Shown here: one piece after another, positions 1-9,043 of the stretch
Numbering within the stretch: position 1 is the first letter of the stretch
Layout: each line of letters starts with the position of its first letter
Assembly (NCBI RefSeq): GCF_002803085.1
Contig: NZ_NNBJ01000001.1
Span: 928,656-992,655, forward strand
DNA: 64,000 nt
Origin: Streptomyces sp. CB01201
GTDB taxonomy: Bacteria > Actinomycetota > Actinomycetes > Streptomycetales > Streptomycetaceae
Direction of reading: 5' to 3'
The notes under the pieces: model-generated
The model's input: the letters and a program-made list of their open reading frames with translations, nothing else
Told to the model about the DNA's origin: nothing
Databases searched by the model: none
Translations under genes and position numbers: made by a program

Positions 1-483
1 TGGATGGCCGACACCTCGCCGCACCGCATGACGTGGCTGGTGAGCCTGCGCGACCGGATGATGGCCGACAACCTGCTCGCCCTCGCCGAGCGGGGCCCGG
101 CGATGGTCCACGCCCACAACGGCCATCTCCAGCGGAACCGGAGCACCATGTGGATGAGCGGTCTGCCGGTGGAGTGGTGGAGCGCCGGCGCGCTCGTGAG
201 TGCCCGGCTGGGCAAGGAGTACGCCTTCCTGGCCACGGCGCTGGGCACACTCAGGCACCGGGGCGTGGACGCGCCGCCCCCGGACACGGTCGAAGGCCTT
301 CTGTACGCGCTCCCGGAGCAGCGGCTACTCCTCGACGCGCCCCGCCTGGCCACCGCCCTCGGCGCCGAGCCGCCTGCCCCCAGGGTCTCCCCGTACTACG
401 GCTACGCCTCACTCGACCCGGCGCAGCTCGCTCTGAGCGACGGGATCGTGTTCATCAAGGATGTGCCGTCGATGGCACGTTGA
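1..483 (+). CDS. Erythromycin esterase family protein, C-terminal part
   Basis: The reading frame is open from the first base, so the start lies outside the window; about 160 C-terminal residues are visible. The segment RDRMMADNLLAL followed by HAHNGHLQR matches the conserved core of the erythromycin-esterase (EreA/EreB-like) family, in which such histidines belong to the active site. The family hydrolyses macrolide lactones in resistant strains, but most Streptomyces members have no tested substrate. The end (YYGYASLDPAQL) is ordinary for the family. Substrate specificity cannot be told from this fragment; the family call is fairly sure. Confidence 0.72.
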   Translation, partial: WMADTSPHRMTWLVSLRDRMMADNLLALAERGPAMVHAHNGHLQRNRSTMWMSGLPVEWWSAGALVSARLGKEYAFLATALGTLRHRGVDAPPPDTVEGLLYALPEQRLLLDAPRLATALGAEPPAPRVSPYYGYASLDPAQLALSDGIVFIKDVPSMAR

Positions 484-641
484 CCGTCCGTTCCCGCTGC
501 TCAGCGGAGGTGCTTGGACGTTCCGCCGACGGCCTGGCGCGTCCATGGTCGGGAAAGCGCATTGAGGGCCCGGGCGTTACGGGGGTTGGATTGCGGGCCG
601 GAGCGGAGAGGTCCATCTCCGACGTGTCGAAGGGGGCGGCC

Positions 642-2006
642 ATGCTCAAGGGTTGTGTGCCCTGGCCCGAGGGTTTCGTCGACCGCTACTGGGCGGCGGG
701 GCACTGGCGCGGCTACACGCTCGACAACCTGCTGCGCGACTGGGCCCTGGAGCACGGGCCGCGCACCGCGCTCGTGCACGGTGACACGCGCCTGTCCTAC
801 GCCCACCTGAACCGGCGGGTGGACCGCATGGCCGCGGCATTCCGGCTGCGGGGCCTGCGGCCCGGCCAACGGGTCGTGGTGCAGCTTCCGAACGTGCCGG
901 AGTTCGTGATCACGGTGTTCGCGCTGATGCGCGCCGGAGCGGTCCCCGTGTACTGCCCGCTCTCGTACCGCACACCCGAAGTGGCGCACATCGTGCGAGT
1001 CACCCAGGCGGTCGGCTACGTCGGCCCCGCGACGCACCGGGGCTTCGACCACACCGCGATGGCGGCCGGCATCGCGGCCCAATGGCCTTTCCTGCGCAGG
1101 GTGTTCACCTTCGAGGAGCCCGGCACCGCGTCCCCGTACGGGGGTCTGACGACCGACCCCGCGGGCTGCCAGTACTCACCGCTCGGCGCCCTGGACTCCC
1201 CGCCCGGTCCGGCACTCGCGCTCAGCGCCGATGAGGTCGCACTCTTCGAACTGGCCGATGCAGAAGGCGAGTTGCCCCGCCTCGTGCCGCGCACGCACAA
1301 CGACTACGCCTACCAGGCGCGTGCCGCAGCCGAGGTGGTGGGGCTGACCGGGGACGACGTGTATCTGGCCGTGCTGCCCGCCGAGTCGCTCTTCGCGTTC
1401 GGCGGGCCCGGCATCGTCGGCACGCTCTCCCTCGGTGGCACCGTGGTCCTGGCCGACGGCCAGGACCCCTCCGCCTGGCTCTCGGCCATCGAGCGCGAGC
1501 GGGTCACCATCACCTCGTTCCCCTCCGGCTCCGCCCGTCACCTGGCCGACGTACTCCCCACCATCCAGGCCGACTTGGGCTCGCTGCGCCTCGTGCAGAT
1601 CTGTGGCGAGCTCCTGCCCCGGGAGGCCGCGGAGCGGCTGGGCGCCGCCTTGGGGTGCCGACTGCAGCCGGTCTTCGGCCTCCCCGAGGGGCTGCTCCTG
1701 CTGACCCGGCCCGAGGACCCGGCCGAGACCCTCCTCACCACACACGGCCGTCCGCTCTCGCCCGACGACGAGATCCGCATCGTGGACGCCGACGGCAGGG
1801 ACGTGCCCGAGGGCGAACCGGGTGAGCTGCTCGCACGGGGGCCCTGCACGACCCGAGGCCACTACCGCGAGCCCGAAGGGAACGCGCTCGTCTTCACACC
1901 CGAGGGCTACTTCCGCAGCGGCGTTCTCGCCCGGCGCGACCCGGAGGGAAACGTCGTGGTGAGCGGCCGTCCCGGCGGACCCCGGAATGCCCGCCACGAT
2001 CACTAG
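642..2006 (+). CDS. Truncated DhbE/EntE-like adenylation protein, probably inactive
   Basis: The first residues (MLKGCVPWPEGFVDRYW) and the body align with 2,3-dihydroxybenzoate-AMP ligases such as DhbE and EntE, which activate aryl acids for siderophore assembly. Three hallmarks are damaged. The phosphate-binding A3 loop (SGGSTG in DhbE) reads ADAEGELPRLVPRTH near residues 205-218. The TGD of motif A7 reads RSGV near residue 424. The whole C-terminal swivelling domain of about 100 residues, with the catalytic lysine, is missing, since the protein stops at 454 residues against about 540. The frame itself is intact and codon use is normal, so it may be a maintained pseudo-enzyme rather than debris. 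No other siderophore genes adjoin it. ATG 642 is chosen because it restores the family N-terminus; the same frame stays open further upstream. Confidence 0.7.
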   Translation: MLKGCVPWPEGFVDRYWAAGHWRGYTLDNLLRDWALEHGPRTALVHGDTRLSYAHLNRRVDRMAAAFRLRGLRPGQRVVVQLPNVPEFVITVFALMRAGAVPVYCPLSYRTPEVAHIVRVTQAVGYVGPATHRGFDHTAMAAGIAAQWPFLRRVFTFEEPGTASPYGGLTTDPAGCQYSPLGALDSPPGPALALSADEVALFELADAEGELPRLVPRTHNDYAYQARAAAEVVGLTGDDVYLAVLPAESLFAFGGPGIVGTLSLGGTVVLADGQDPSAWLSAIERERVTITSFPSGSARHLADVLPTIQADLGSLRLVQICGELLPREAAERLGAALGCRLQPVFGLPEGLLLLTRPEDPAETLLTTHGRPLSPDDEIRIVDADGRDVPEGEPGELLARGPCTTRGHYREPEGNALVFTPEGYFRSGVLARRDPEGNVVVSGRPGGPRNARHDH

Positions 2007-2089
2007 GGAATACCGACCGTGTTTGCCGAGCCGTATTTCGGTTACCTGACGTAGTGAAAGGCCGTCAGTAACCGACGGAAGGCAAGGAC

Positions 2090-2260
2090 ATGATCCTCGT
2101 TACGATGCTCATCCTCGTCGCGGTTCTCGCACCCCTGACCGTGCTCGCGCTCGCTCCCAAGGCGCCCGCGCGACGCAACCCCCTTCCCCGTGGCCGGTTC
2201 GCCCGTCGGCGTCTGCCCGTCGTGCCCCCGCAGCCCGGCGGCCGCCGGCACGCCCGCTGA
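2090..2260 (+). CDS. Small single-pass membrane protein (56 aa)
   Basis: ATG 2090 follows a GGAAGG Shine-Dalgarno-like run at 2078-2083. The product begins with a hydrophobic stretch (MILVTMLILVAVLAPLTVLA) that would span the membrane once, followed by an Arg/Pro-rich, strongly basic tail. This suggests a cytoplasmic positively charged C-terminus. I do not recognise a family. It sits between the DhbE-like gene and the phospholipase gene and is followed by an inverted repeat. Real but unassigned small membrane protein is the likeliest reading; spurious ORF remains possible. Confidence 0.5.
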   Translation: MILVTMLILVAVLAPLTVLALAPKAPARRNPLPRGRFARRRLPVVPPQPGGRRHAR

Positions 2261-2304
2261 CGCCCTGACCTCGTAGGGCCAAGGGGATTCCCGTGGGCCG
2301 GGAC

Positions 2305-2347
2305 GCACGATCTGCCGGACAACCACTGGTTGGTGGCTGGATCGTGC
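2305..2347. terminator. Interrupted inverted repeat, possible terminator
   Basis: GCACGATC at 2305-2312 pairs exactly with GATCGTGC at 2340-2347, and the interval contains a second small stem (AACC/GGTT, 2321-2331). It lies after the 56-residue membrane protein and about 100 bp before the phospholipase start. It could end the upstream transcript or be an operator for the secreted enzyme. There is no T tract. Confidence 0.4.
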
Positions 2348-2450
2348 GGTCTCGGACACTCGCTCCCGGCATGAGCTGATACCTTCCGCGAGTTGATCTT
2401 GCTGGCCGTCGGACGTGGCGGCCGGGTAACCGCGAACAAGGAATCCCGCA

Positions 2451-4073
2451 TTGGCTCGTCATCCGCGCAAGCGCCGGTCCGCTCTCGTCCTGCGCACCGC
2501 TGTCCCGACCCTGGTGGCCCTGCTGCTGCCGGTGGCCCCCGCATCGGCGGACACGGGGGCCGCGTCGGGCACCCCGCATCTGGACGCCGTCGAGCAGACG
2601 CTCCGTCAGGTCTCGCCGGGCCTCGAAGGGCGGGTGTGGGAACGCACCGCGGGGAACACCCTCGACGCCTCCACGCCCGGCGGCGCCGACTGGCTGCTCC
2701 AGACTCCTGGGTGCTGGGGTGACGCCACCTGCGCCGACCGGCCCGGGACCCGGCGCCTCCTCGCCAAGATGACGGAGAACATCTCCCGAGCCACCGAAAG
2801 CGTCGACATATCAACCCTGGCGCCGTTCCCCAACGGGGCCTTCCAGGACGCCGTGGTGAGCGGCCTCAAGGCTTCCGTCGCGTCCGGCCACCAGCCCAAG
2901 GTGCGCATCCTGGTGGGCGCCGCACCGATCTACCATCTCAACGTCGTGCCGTCGAAGTACCGCGACGAACTCGTCGAGAAGCTGGGCAAGGACGCCGCGA
3001 AGGTCACCTTGAACGTCGCCTCGATGACGACCTCGAAGACCGCGTTCTCCTGGAACCACTCCAAACTCCTCGTGGTCGACGGCCGTTCGGCCATCACCGG
3101 CGGCATCAACGGCTGGAAGGACGACTACCTCGACACCACCCACCCGGTCAGCGATGTCGACCTGGCCCTGAGCGGTCCGGCCGCCGCCTCGGCCGGCAAG
3201 TACCTGAACGAGCTGTGGTCCTGGACCTGCCGGAACAAGAACAACATCGCCAGTGTCTGGTTCGCCTCCTCCCACGGCGCAGGCTGCATGCCGACCCTGG
3301 AACCGGTGGCCTCGGCCGAGGCGCCCCGGGGCGATGTGCCGGTGATCGCCGTCGGCGGGCTCGGCGTCGGCATCCAACGTGACGATCCGGCCTCGCGGTT
3401 CCGCCCCACGCTGCCCACCGCGCCGGACACGAAGTGTGTCGTCGCACTGCACGACAACACCAACGCCGACCGCGACTACGACACGGTCAACCCGGAGGAG
3501 AGCGCACTGCGGACGCTGATCTCCAGCGCGGACCGGCACATCGAGATCTCCCAGCAGGACCTCAACGCGACCTGCCCGCCGCTGCCGCGGTACGACATCC
3601 GCGTGTACGACGCGCTCGCCGCCAAGATGGCCGCCGGTGTCAAGGTCCGCATCGTCGTGAGCGACCCCGCCAACCGCGGTGCCGTCGGCAGCGGCGGATA
3701 CTCGCAGATCAAGTCGCTCGCCGAGATCAGCGACACGCTCCGTGACCGGCTCGCTCTGCGCACCGGCGACCGGGCGTCGGCGCGCGCCGCGATGTGCTCG
3801 AACCTCCAGTTGGCGACGGCACGCAGTTCCACGAGCCCGAAGTGGGCGGACGGCCATCCCTACGCCCAGCACCACAAGCTGATCTCCGTGGACGGCTCCG
3901 CGTTCTACATCGGATCGAAGAACCTCTACCCGGCCTGGCTCCAGGACTTCGGGTACGTGGTGGAGAGCCCCGCGGCCGCCCAGCAGTTGGACAGCCAACT
4001 CCTCGCTCCGCAGTGGCAGTTCTCGCGCGACACCGCGACCGTCGACTACGAGCGCGGAATCTGCCAGGGCTGA
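2451..4073 (+). CDS. pld: Secreted phospholipase D (HKD family)
   Basis: This 540-residue protein starts with a Sec signal peptide: a basic start (ARHPRKRR), a hydrophobic core and a probable cut after PASA, about residue 34. Two HxKxxxxD catalytic motifs are present, HSKLLVVD near residue 203 and HHKLISVD near residue 474, the signature of bilobal phospholipases D. Streptomyces enzymes of this size hydrolyse phosphatidylcholine and exchange head groups outside the cell. TTG 2451 is chosen as start because AAGGA (2438-2442) lies 8 nt upstream and the signal peptide begins there. It stands alone, followed by a HAD hydrolase gene. Confidence 0.9.
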   Translation: MARHPRKRRSALVLRTAVPTLVALLLPVAPASADTGAASGTPHLDAVEQTLRQVSPGLEGRVWERTAGNTLDASTPGGADWLLQTPGCWGDATCADRPGTRRLLAKMTENISRATESVDISTLAPFPNGAFQDAVVSGLKASVASGHQPKVRILVGAAPIYHLNVVPSKYRDELVEKLGKDAAKVTLNVASMTTSKTAFSWNHSKLLVVDGRSAITGGINGWKDDYLDTTHPVSDVDLALSGPAAASAGKYLNELWSWTCRNKNNIASVWFASSHGAGCMPTLEPVASAEAPRGDVPVIAVGGLGVGIQRDDPASRFRPTLPTAPDTKCVVALHDNTNADRDYDTVNPEESALRTLISSADRHIEISQQDLNATCPPLPRYDIRVYDALAAKMAAGVKVRIVVSDPANRGAVGSGGYSQIKSLAEISDTLRDRLALRTGDRASARAAMCSNLQLATARSSTSPKWADGHPYAQHHKLISVDGSAFYIGSKNLYPAWLQDFGYVVESPAAAQQLDSQLLAPQWQFSRDTATVDYERGICQG

Positions 4074-4205
4074 CCTTCTCGGGAGAGGTGGCGCAGCGGT
4101 GGCGGCCGTGATCGTCAACTCCCCTTTCGCGGTTGCCGATTGTGCAGTCGCATGTCAGGGTTCCGGTGATGTGCAGCCGTGATGTCGCGCGAGCCGGGAG
4201 GGTGG

Positions 4206-4898
4206 ATGGCCGAGGACCGTGCCATCGACGTCGTCGTCTTCGACGTACTGGGCACCATGGTCGACGAACCGGGCGGCCTGCGGTCGGCCCTGCGGGAAGC
4301 GGTGCCCGAGGGCGACGAGCCGACCGTGACCGGCCTGGTGACTGTATGGCAGGACCACGTCGAACACGAGCAGCGATCCATCGAGAAGGGCAGCCGCCCC
4401 TACGCCAACTCCGAGACGTTGGACCGCGAGGCGGCCGAGCGGGTGGCCGACCGGGCCGGGCTCACCGACCGCGGGGCCATCGAGCGCCTGGCGACGGCAG
4501 CTCAGCGGCTCGCCCCCTGGGACGACGCCCCGGCGGGCCTCGTCCGGCTCGCGCGGCGCTTTCCGGTCCTGGGGCTCTCCAACGCCGGCCGCAGGACCCT
4601 GCTCCGGCTCAATGCCCATGCGGACCTCCGGTGGCACCTTGCCCTGTCGGCCGAGGACGCCCGCGCGTACAAGCCCGCGCCGGACGTCTACCGGCTCGCC
4701 CTCGACGCGGCGGGCTGCCCGGCGGAGCGCGTCCTGATGGTCGCCGCCCACGCCTGGGATCTGCGCGGCGCTCAGGCGGTGGGCATGCGCACCGCCCATG
4801 TGCGCCGCCCGGTCGGCGACCCTCCGCGCACCTCGGACACCTTCGACTGGCAGGTGGGCGGTCTCGCCGAGCTGGCCGCGGTGCTGACGTCGCCGTAG
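4206..4898 (+). CDS. HAD-superfamily hydrolase, haloacid dehalogenase type II-like
   Basis: The motif VVFDVLGTMVDEP near residues 9-21 carries the nucleophilic aspartate of the HAD fold. LGLSNA near residue 125 supplies motif II, and YKPAPDVYRLAL with a later VAAHAWDLRGA gives motifs III and IV in the arrangement of L-2-haloacid dehalogenases and related phosphatases. At 230 residues it fits the family. ATG 4206 lies just behind GGGAGGG (4196-4202); an in-frame GTG at 4179 would add nine residues and has no ribosome site. Substrate unknown; the cap residues do not allow a firm choice between dehalogenase and phosphatase. Confidence 0.8.
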   Translation: MAEDRAIDVVVFDVLGTMVDEPGGLRSALREAVPEGDEPTVTGLVTVWQDHVEHEQRSIEKGSRPYANSETLDREAAERVADRAGLTDRGAIERLATAAQRLAPWDDAPAGLVRLARRFPVLGLSNAGRRTLLRLNAHADLRWHLALSAEDARAYKPAPDVYRLALDAAGCPAERVLMVAAHAWDLRGAQAVGMRTAHVRRPVGDPPRTSDTFDWQVGGLAELAAVLTSP

Positions 4899-4940
4899 GC
4901 GGTCGGTAGCGGTCCGGGCAGCTGGAAAAGCACCGCCCGA

Positions 4941-4976
4941 CCGCCCCGCCGGCGACCGCGGCCGCCGGCGGGGCGG
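4941..4976. terminator. Bidirectional terminator between convergent genes
   Basis: A perfect 14-bp stem, CCGCCCCGCCGGCG at 4941-4954 and its complement at 4963-4976, with an 8-nt loop. It sits exactly between the end of the HAD gene on the plus strand and the end of the secreted protein gene on the minus strand. Confidence 0.85.
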
Positions 4977-4980
4977 GGCA

Positions 4981-5664
4981 TCAGAACGCGGGCAGTGCCG
5001 GCGCGGACTGCGGAGTGATCACACTGCCGCCGCGCACGGTGGGCAGCGCCCTGATGTGACCGGCGGGCGCGGTGCTGCCGGGGGCGAACAGTTCTACCTG
5101 GCGGTCCAGCTCGTACCGGTTGTCGACGGGCGGGAACTGGGTCATCCCGGAGCACGACAGGCTGAGCGGGGTGCGGGATTCGAGGGTGAGGGTCGGCTCG
5201 TCGCGCCGCTCGACGGTGACGGTCACGACGATGACGTCGTGCTCGGCGAAGCGCGGCGGCGTGGCCGACATCAGCCGCAGATTGCTCCGGGCGTGTGTGT
5301 CGGCGTCCTTGAGCGCGATGGTGACCTTGAACTCCCGGTCCGGCGACGTTCCTTCCAGATGGAAGTCGGTGGTGCGGAGCAGCACGCTCCTGGCCGGGCT
5401 CCGCTGCGGGTCGACTTCCGTCCGCTGCTTGATGCCGCCCGCGAGATTGACCTTGATGACTTCGTCGTTCAGCTCGATGACGCTGTTGGCGCCCGTCATG
5501 TTCGACGGGATCTCGGCACCTACGGCCGGCATGTCCGGCGAGGAGTGCGCGACCGTCCGGTGCGGGGCGGCCGTGGCGGGGAAGCCGCCCGTGCCGAGTG
5601 CGGGGGCGGCGATCAGGACCGCTGTGGCCGCTGTGGCCAGACGCGCGGAGGGAGCTCGTTTCAT
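4981..5664 (-). CDS. Secreted protein of unknown function
   Basis: The 227-residue product has a clear signal peptide (MKRAPSARLATAATAVLIAA, cleavage probably after ATAA near residue 33). The mature part is rich in beta-strand-like stretches and contains one Cys (LSLSCSGM). I do not recognise a family. It ends at the shared terminator at 4941-4976 and starts divergently from nothing close: the next gene, DUF1206, lies upstream in the same direction with 90 bp between. An exported, possibly cell-wall-associated protein is the most that can be said. Confidence 0.65.
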   Translation of the reverse strand: MKRAPSARLATAATAVLIAAPALGTGGFPATAAPHRTVAHSSPDMPAVGAEIPSNMTGANSVIELNDEVIKVNLAGGIKQRTEVDPQRSPARSVLLRTTDFHLEGTSPDREFKVTIALKDADTHARSNLRLMSATPPRFAEHDVIVVTVTVERRDEPTLTLESRTPLSLSCSGMTQFPPVDNRYELDRQVELFAPGSTAPAGHIRALPTVRGGSVITPQSAPALPAF

Positions 5665-5756
5665 GCCCGGTGAACGAGCGCGAGTCGCTCCGCGTATCGC
5701 CCGTCCCGGGACAAATCCGTACCGATGGGTGCGGGTGTCCGGGTCTCACCCACACT

Positions 5757-6584
5757 TCACATGCGGCGCCAGCGCGCCGATGCGAAGGAGAAGGCGCCGA
5801 AGAGCATCAGCCCGACCGCGACCGCGACCAACAGCCAGGGACCGGCGGGGGTGGCGGCGAAGCTGCGCAGCGTGGCATCCACGCCCTTGGCCTGCTGGGG
5901 GTCGAAGCGGACGGCGGCCACCAGCACGAAGATCCCGGCCGCGGCCCCCACCATCCCGCGTGCCACCCCACCGCCCACACCCAGTCCGGTGACGACCTGA
6001 CGGGTGCCGGTGGGCGTGTTCGAGAGGTCGAGACGGCGCAGGAAGCGGCGCATCGCGGCGCGTACCGCGATCCCCACGCCGACGCCGATGAGCACACAGC
6101 CCCCGGCACCCACCAGCTGCTGTCCGTAAGGGAGTTGGAGCGCGGTGCGGGTCCAGTCGCGGGACTTCGCGTCGCCACCGCTTCCCCGGTCGCCGACGGC
6201 GAAGGAGGCCGTACCCCAGCACACGGACGCGTAGAACACGGCCCGCCCGGCGTTCATGACGCGCGCGGTGGCCTTGCCGTCGCGACCGCGTCCTCGCACC
6301 GCCACGATCCCGCGCCACACGGCCATGCAGCCGAATCCCACCGCCAGCGCCCACAGCACCGCGACACCGAAGGGCTTGCCGGCCACCTCGGCGAGCGCCC
6401 CTTCACGGTCCGCCTCGCCGCCACCGGCTCCGAACGCGATCCGGATCGCGAGCACGCCGATGAGGACGTACACGACACCGCGGGCGATGAACCCCGCACG
6501 GCCCGCGGCGCTGACCGTCTCCTGCTGTGTGAGGTGCTTGCGGCCAAGGCCGCCGCGGTTCCTCTGTATGTGTGACGATGCCAC
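5757..6584 (-). CDS. DUF1206 family membrane protein
   Basis: The sequence has six hydrophobic segments in three repeated pairs, each led by an ARAGFIARG-like motif (AGRAGFIARGVVYVLIGVLA is the first), which is characteristic of DUF1206 integral membrane proteins of Actinobacteria. Function is unknown. GTG 6584 is preferred as start because a G-rich ribosome site (GGTGGGGGGA) lies just upstream and the family length of about 270 residues is then met. An in-frame ATG at 6656 would add a 24-residue hydrophilic tail. The neighbour upstream is the catalase gene in the same direction, separated by that gene's terminator. Confidence 0.82.
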   Translation of the reverse strand: MASSHIQRNRGGLGRKHLTQQETVSAAGRAGFIARGVVYVLIGVLAIRIAFGAGGGEADREGALAEVAGKPFGVAVLWALAVGFGCMAVWRGIVAVRGRGRDGKATARVMNAGRAVFYASVCWGTASFAVGDRGSGGDAKSRDWTRTALQLPYGQQLVGAGGCVLIGVGVGIAVRAAMRRFLRRLDLSNTPTGTRQVVTGLGVGGGVARGMVGAAAGIFVLVAAVRFDPQQAKGVDATLRSFAATPAGPWLLVAVAVGLMLFGAFSFASARWRRM

Positions 6585-6662
6585 GCTTCCCCCCACCTTT
6601 CCTGACGCCGGACGCGGCACGCGTCCCTGGTCGCCGGGTGCCCCGAAGGCGTCCACCCCATG

Positions 6663-6707
6663 CGCCGGGCCGGTCCCTCGCTTCAGGTGCGAGGAACCGG
6701 CCCGGCG
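6663..6707. terminator. Terminator downstream of catalase
   Basis: A 12-bp arm CGCCGGGCCGGT (6663-6674), one mismatch, then CCTCGC pairing with GCGAGG, and the return arm ACCGGCCCGGCG (6696-6707). The 19-position stem with a 7-nt loop lies 29 bp past the catalase stop codon and ahead of the DUF1206 gene. Confidence 0.8.
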
Positions 6708-6735
6708 GCAGGTGTGGGGCGATCACCCCCGGTGG

Positions 6736-8259
6736 TCAGGCCTTCGACTGCATGTCCCGGCGGGCCGGGTTGCCCTGCTGCTCGGCCTTGGGGTCCTTCT
6801 CGCCGGCCTTGGCGCGCACCCCTCGCTCGATCCGCTCACCGATCGACTTGTCGATGTTGGACCAGTACTCGAAGGCACGCCGAAGGACCGGCTCGGTGAC
6901 TCCGTTGAGGAGATGGCCCACGACGTTGTCCACGAGCCGGTCGCGGGCCGCGTCGTCGAGGACCTCGCGCACCATCGTGCCCGCCTGGCCCCAGTCGTCG
7001 TCCTCGGCGTGGTCCACATAGGCCGCGCGCGTGATCTCCCCGTCGGCCGTCCAGCTCGGCGGGCTGCCGTACCGCTCGGTGTCGGCGGCCGGTCCGCCCT
7101 TCGAGTTCGGGGCGTACACGGGGTCGGAGGTCTTGCGATACGCCATCGCCCCGTCCTTCGAGTACGTGTTGACCGGGGCGATCGGCGCATTGACGGGCAG
7201 CTGCTGGTAGTTGCCGCCGATGCGGTGGCGGTGCGCGTCCGCGTACGAGAAGAGCCGGCCGAGCAGCATCCGGTCCGGGCTCGGGCCGATGCCGGGGACC
7301 AGGTTGTTCGGCTGGAACGCCGCCTGCTCGATCTCGGCGTGGTTGTCGGTCGGGTTGCGGTCCAGGGTCATCCGGCCGACCTCGATCAGCGGATAGTCGC
7401 CGTGCGGCCAGACCTTGGTCAGGTCGAACGGGTTGAACCGGTAGTTCGGCGCGTCCTCGTACGGCATCACCTGCACATGCAGGGTCCAGCTCGGGTACTC
7501 GCCGTCCCGGATGTGCTCGAAGAGGTCCCGGGTGTGGTAGTCCGTGTCGGCGGAGGCCATTTGGTCGGCCTCGTCCTGGGTGAAGAACTCGATGCCCTGG
7601 TCGGTCTTGAAGTGGTACTTCACCCAGAAGCGCTCACCCTGGGCATTGATCCACATGTAGGTGTGCGAGGTGTAGCCGTTCATGTGGCGCCAGGTGCGCG
7701 GGATACCGCGGTCACCCATCAGCCAGGTGACCTGGTGGGCCGACTCCGGCGAGAGCGTCCAGAAGTCCCACTGCATGTCGTGGTCGCGCAGGTTGTTGTC
7801 CGCGCGGCGCTTCTGGGACCGGATGAAGTGCTGGAACTTCATCGGATCCTTGACGAAGAACACGGGGGTGTTGTTGCCCACCATGTCGTAGTTGCCCTCG
7901 CTGGTGTAGAACTTCAGCGCGAAGCCGCGGGGGTCCCGCCAGGTGTCCGGGCTGCCGCGCTCGCCCGCGACGGTCGAGAACCGGGCGACGAGGTCGGTCC
8001 TGGTGCCGGGCTGGAACAGCGCGGCCTTGGTGTAGCCGCTGACGTCGTTGGTGACCTCGAAGTGGCCGAAGGCACCGCTTCCCTTGGCGTGGGGCTGGCG
8101 CTCGGGGATCCGCTCCCGGTTGAACTGTGCCATCTGCTCGATCAGGTACGAGTCCTGGAGCAGGATCGGTCCGCCCGGGCCGACGGTGAGGGAATGTTCG
8201 TCGCTCTCCACCGGGGCGCCGGAATCGGCGGTGGTCGGCTGGCGTGGCGTGTCTGTCAT
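6736..8259 (-). CDS. Monofunctional haem catalase
   Basis: This 507-residue protein converts hydrogen peroxide to water and oxygen in the cytoplasm. The catalytic histidine lies in [17 protein letters not shown] (His57) and the catalytic asparagine in GNNTPVFF (near 130). The haem ligand tyrosine is in [12 protein letters not shown] near residue 340. Length fits the small-subunit clade. ATG 8259 is chosen because GGAGGG sits 7 nt upstream; an in-frame ATG six codons earlier would overlap that ribosome site. It is divergent from a hypothetical gene across about 290 bp. I saw no recognisable OxyR, CatR or Fur site in that gap, so its regulation is open. Confidence 0.95.
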   Translation of the reverse strand: MTDTPRQPTTADSGAPVESDEHSLTVGPGGPILLQDSYLIEQMAQFNRERIPERQPHAKGSGAFGHFEVTNDVSGYTKAALFQPGTRTDLVARFSTVAGERGSPDTWRDPRGFALKFYTSEGNYDMVGNNTPVFFVKDPMKFQHFIRSQKRRADNNLRDHDMQWDFWTLSPESAHQVTWLMGDRGIPRTWRHMNGYTSHTYMWINAQGERFWVKYHFKTDQGIEFFTQDEADQMASADTDYHTRDLFEHIRDGEYPSWTLHVQVMPYEDAPNYRFNPFDLTKVWPHGDYPLIEVGRMTLDRNPTDNHAEIEQAAFQPNNLVPGIGPSPDRMLLGRLFSYADAHRHRIGGNYQQLPVNAPIAPVNTYSKDGAMAYRKTSDPVYAPNSKGGPAADTERYGSPPSWTADGEITRAAYVDHAEDDDWGQAGTMVREVLDDAARDRLVDNVVGHLLNGVTEPVLRRAFEYWSNIDKSIGERIERGVRAKAGEKDPKAEQQGNPARRDMQSKA

Positions 8260-8552
8260 CGGTCTGCCCTCCGTCATTGCGGTGCGCGATGCAACGTACT
8301 CAGGCCGTGATCACGAAATGGAAACCGCGGCAGTACGCGTGTAGCCGTCTCCGGGGGTCGGCAAACCCGCGCATACCAGTCAGGTGGATCAGAATGCCGA
8401 CGGGGATCGGCTCCGGGGGACTCCGGCCGGTTCCGGGAAAGACCCCGAACGGCGTACCTGGCCGGGGCCGGCCGGGCAGTGGATACCAAAGTCGCGGGCC
8501 GCCAGACCAAAGGTCGATCCATCGAGGGGCGCGGCCCGCCGAGGATGAGGCC
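8260..8552. other. Divergent intergenic region, catalase / hypothetical gene
   Basis: This 293-bp gap must hold the promoters of both flanking genes. I see GC-rich repeats (GGCCGGGGCCGGCC near 8460-8473) but no convincing -35/-10 pair or regulator palindrome. No small ORF with a ribosome site was found. Confidence 0.4.
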
Positions 8553-8987
8553 ATGGACCTTCAGGAGAGCCCCCACGACCCCACGTCCGTCCGGCCCGTC
8601 GCCCGGGCCACCTACATCGGAGCCACCGCCGACGAGCTGCGCCGCAAGACCGGCGCCGACAAGATCGCCGCCGGTGTCTCGCAGAAGGCGCTGTTCCGGC
8701 GCCGCGGCTCCATCGCCCTGCACGAGGACCGCCTCGTGCTCGGTGGCTGGAACGACGCCGGCGACCTGGTGCTGGCCGGCGCCGACATCGCCTCGGCGCG
8801 GACCCGCTTCACCGAGCTGTACGGGCGCTTCATCGGCGGCCTGCTCAACGCGGGCAAGCCCCTGATCCTGGAGACCAGGACGGCCGTGGGGGAGATCTAC
8901 CTCCTCATCGACCGCAAGGAGTTCATGGAGACCACCGACGACCGGGCCTGGGAGCGCCGGATCAACGCGTGGCTCGGCGACGCCTGA
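8553..8987 (+). CDS. Conserved hypothetical protein, PH-like
   Basis: ATG 8553 follows GAGGATGAGG. The 144-residue soluble protein has no signal peptide or membrane segment. Its middle (ALFRRRGSIALHEDRLVLGG followed by alternating strands, then a C-terminal helix WERRINAWLG) suggests a small beta-sandwich with a terminal helix, as in pleckstrin-homology-like bacterial proteins; that fold guess is weak. It is convergent with the gyrB paralogue and divergent from the catalase. Function unknown. Confidence 0.6.
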   Translation: MDLQESPHDPTSVRPVARATYIGATADELRRKTGADKIAAGVSQKALFRRRGSIALHEDRLVLGGWNDAGDLVLAGADIASARTRFTELYGRFIGGLLNAGKPLILETRTAVGEIYLLIDRKEFMETTDDRAWERRINAWLGDA

Positions 8988-9043
8988 CCACCCCGGCCGG
9001 TGCCAAATCGCCTCAACACCCGCCACTGCCAGCGGATTTGACG

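Noticed and set aside
33..641. Upstream extension of the DhbE-like frame
   Set aside because: The frame stays open back to position 33, but that part overlaps the esterase gene in another frame and has low-complexity Arg/Pro composition; the DhbE N-terminus begins at 642.
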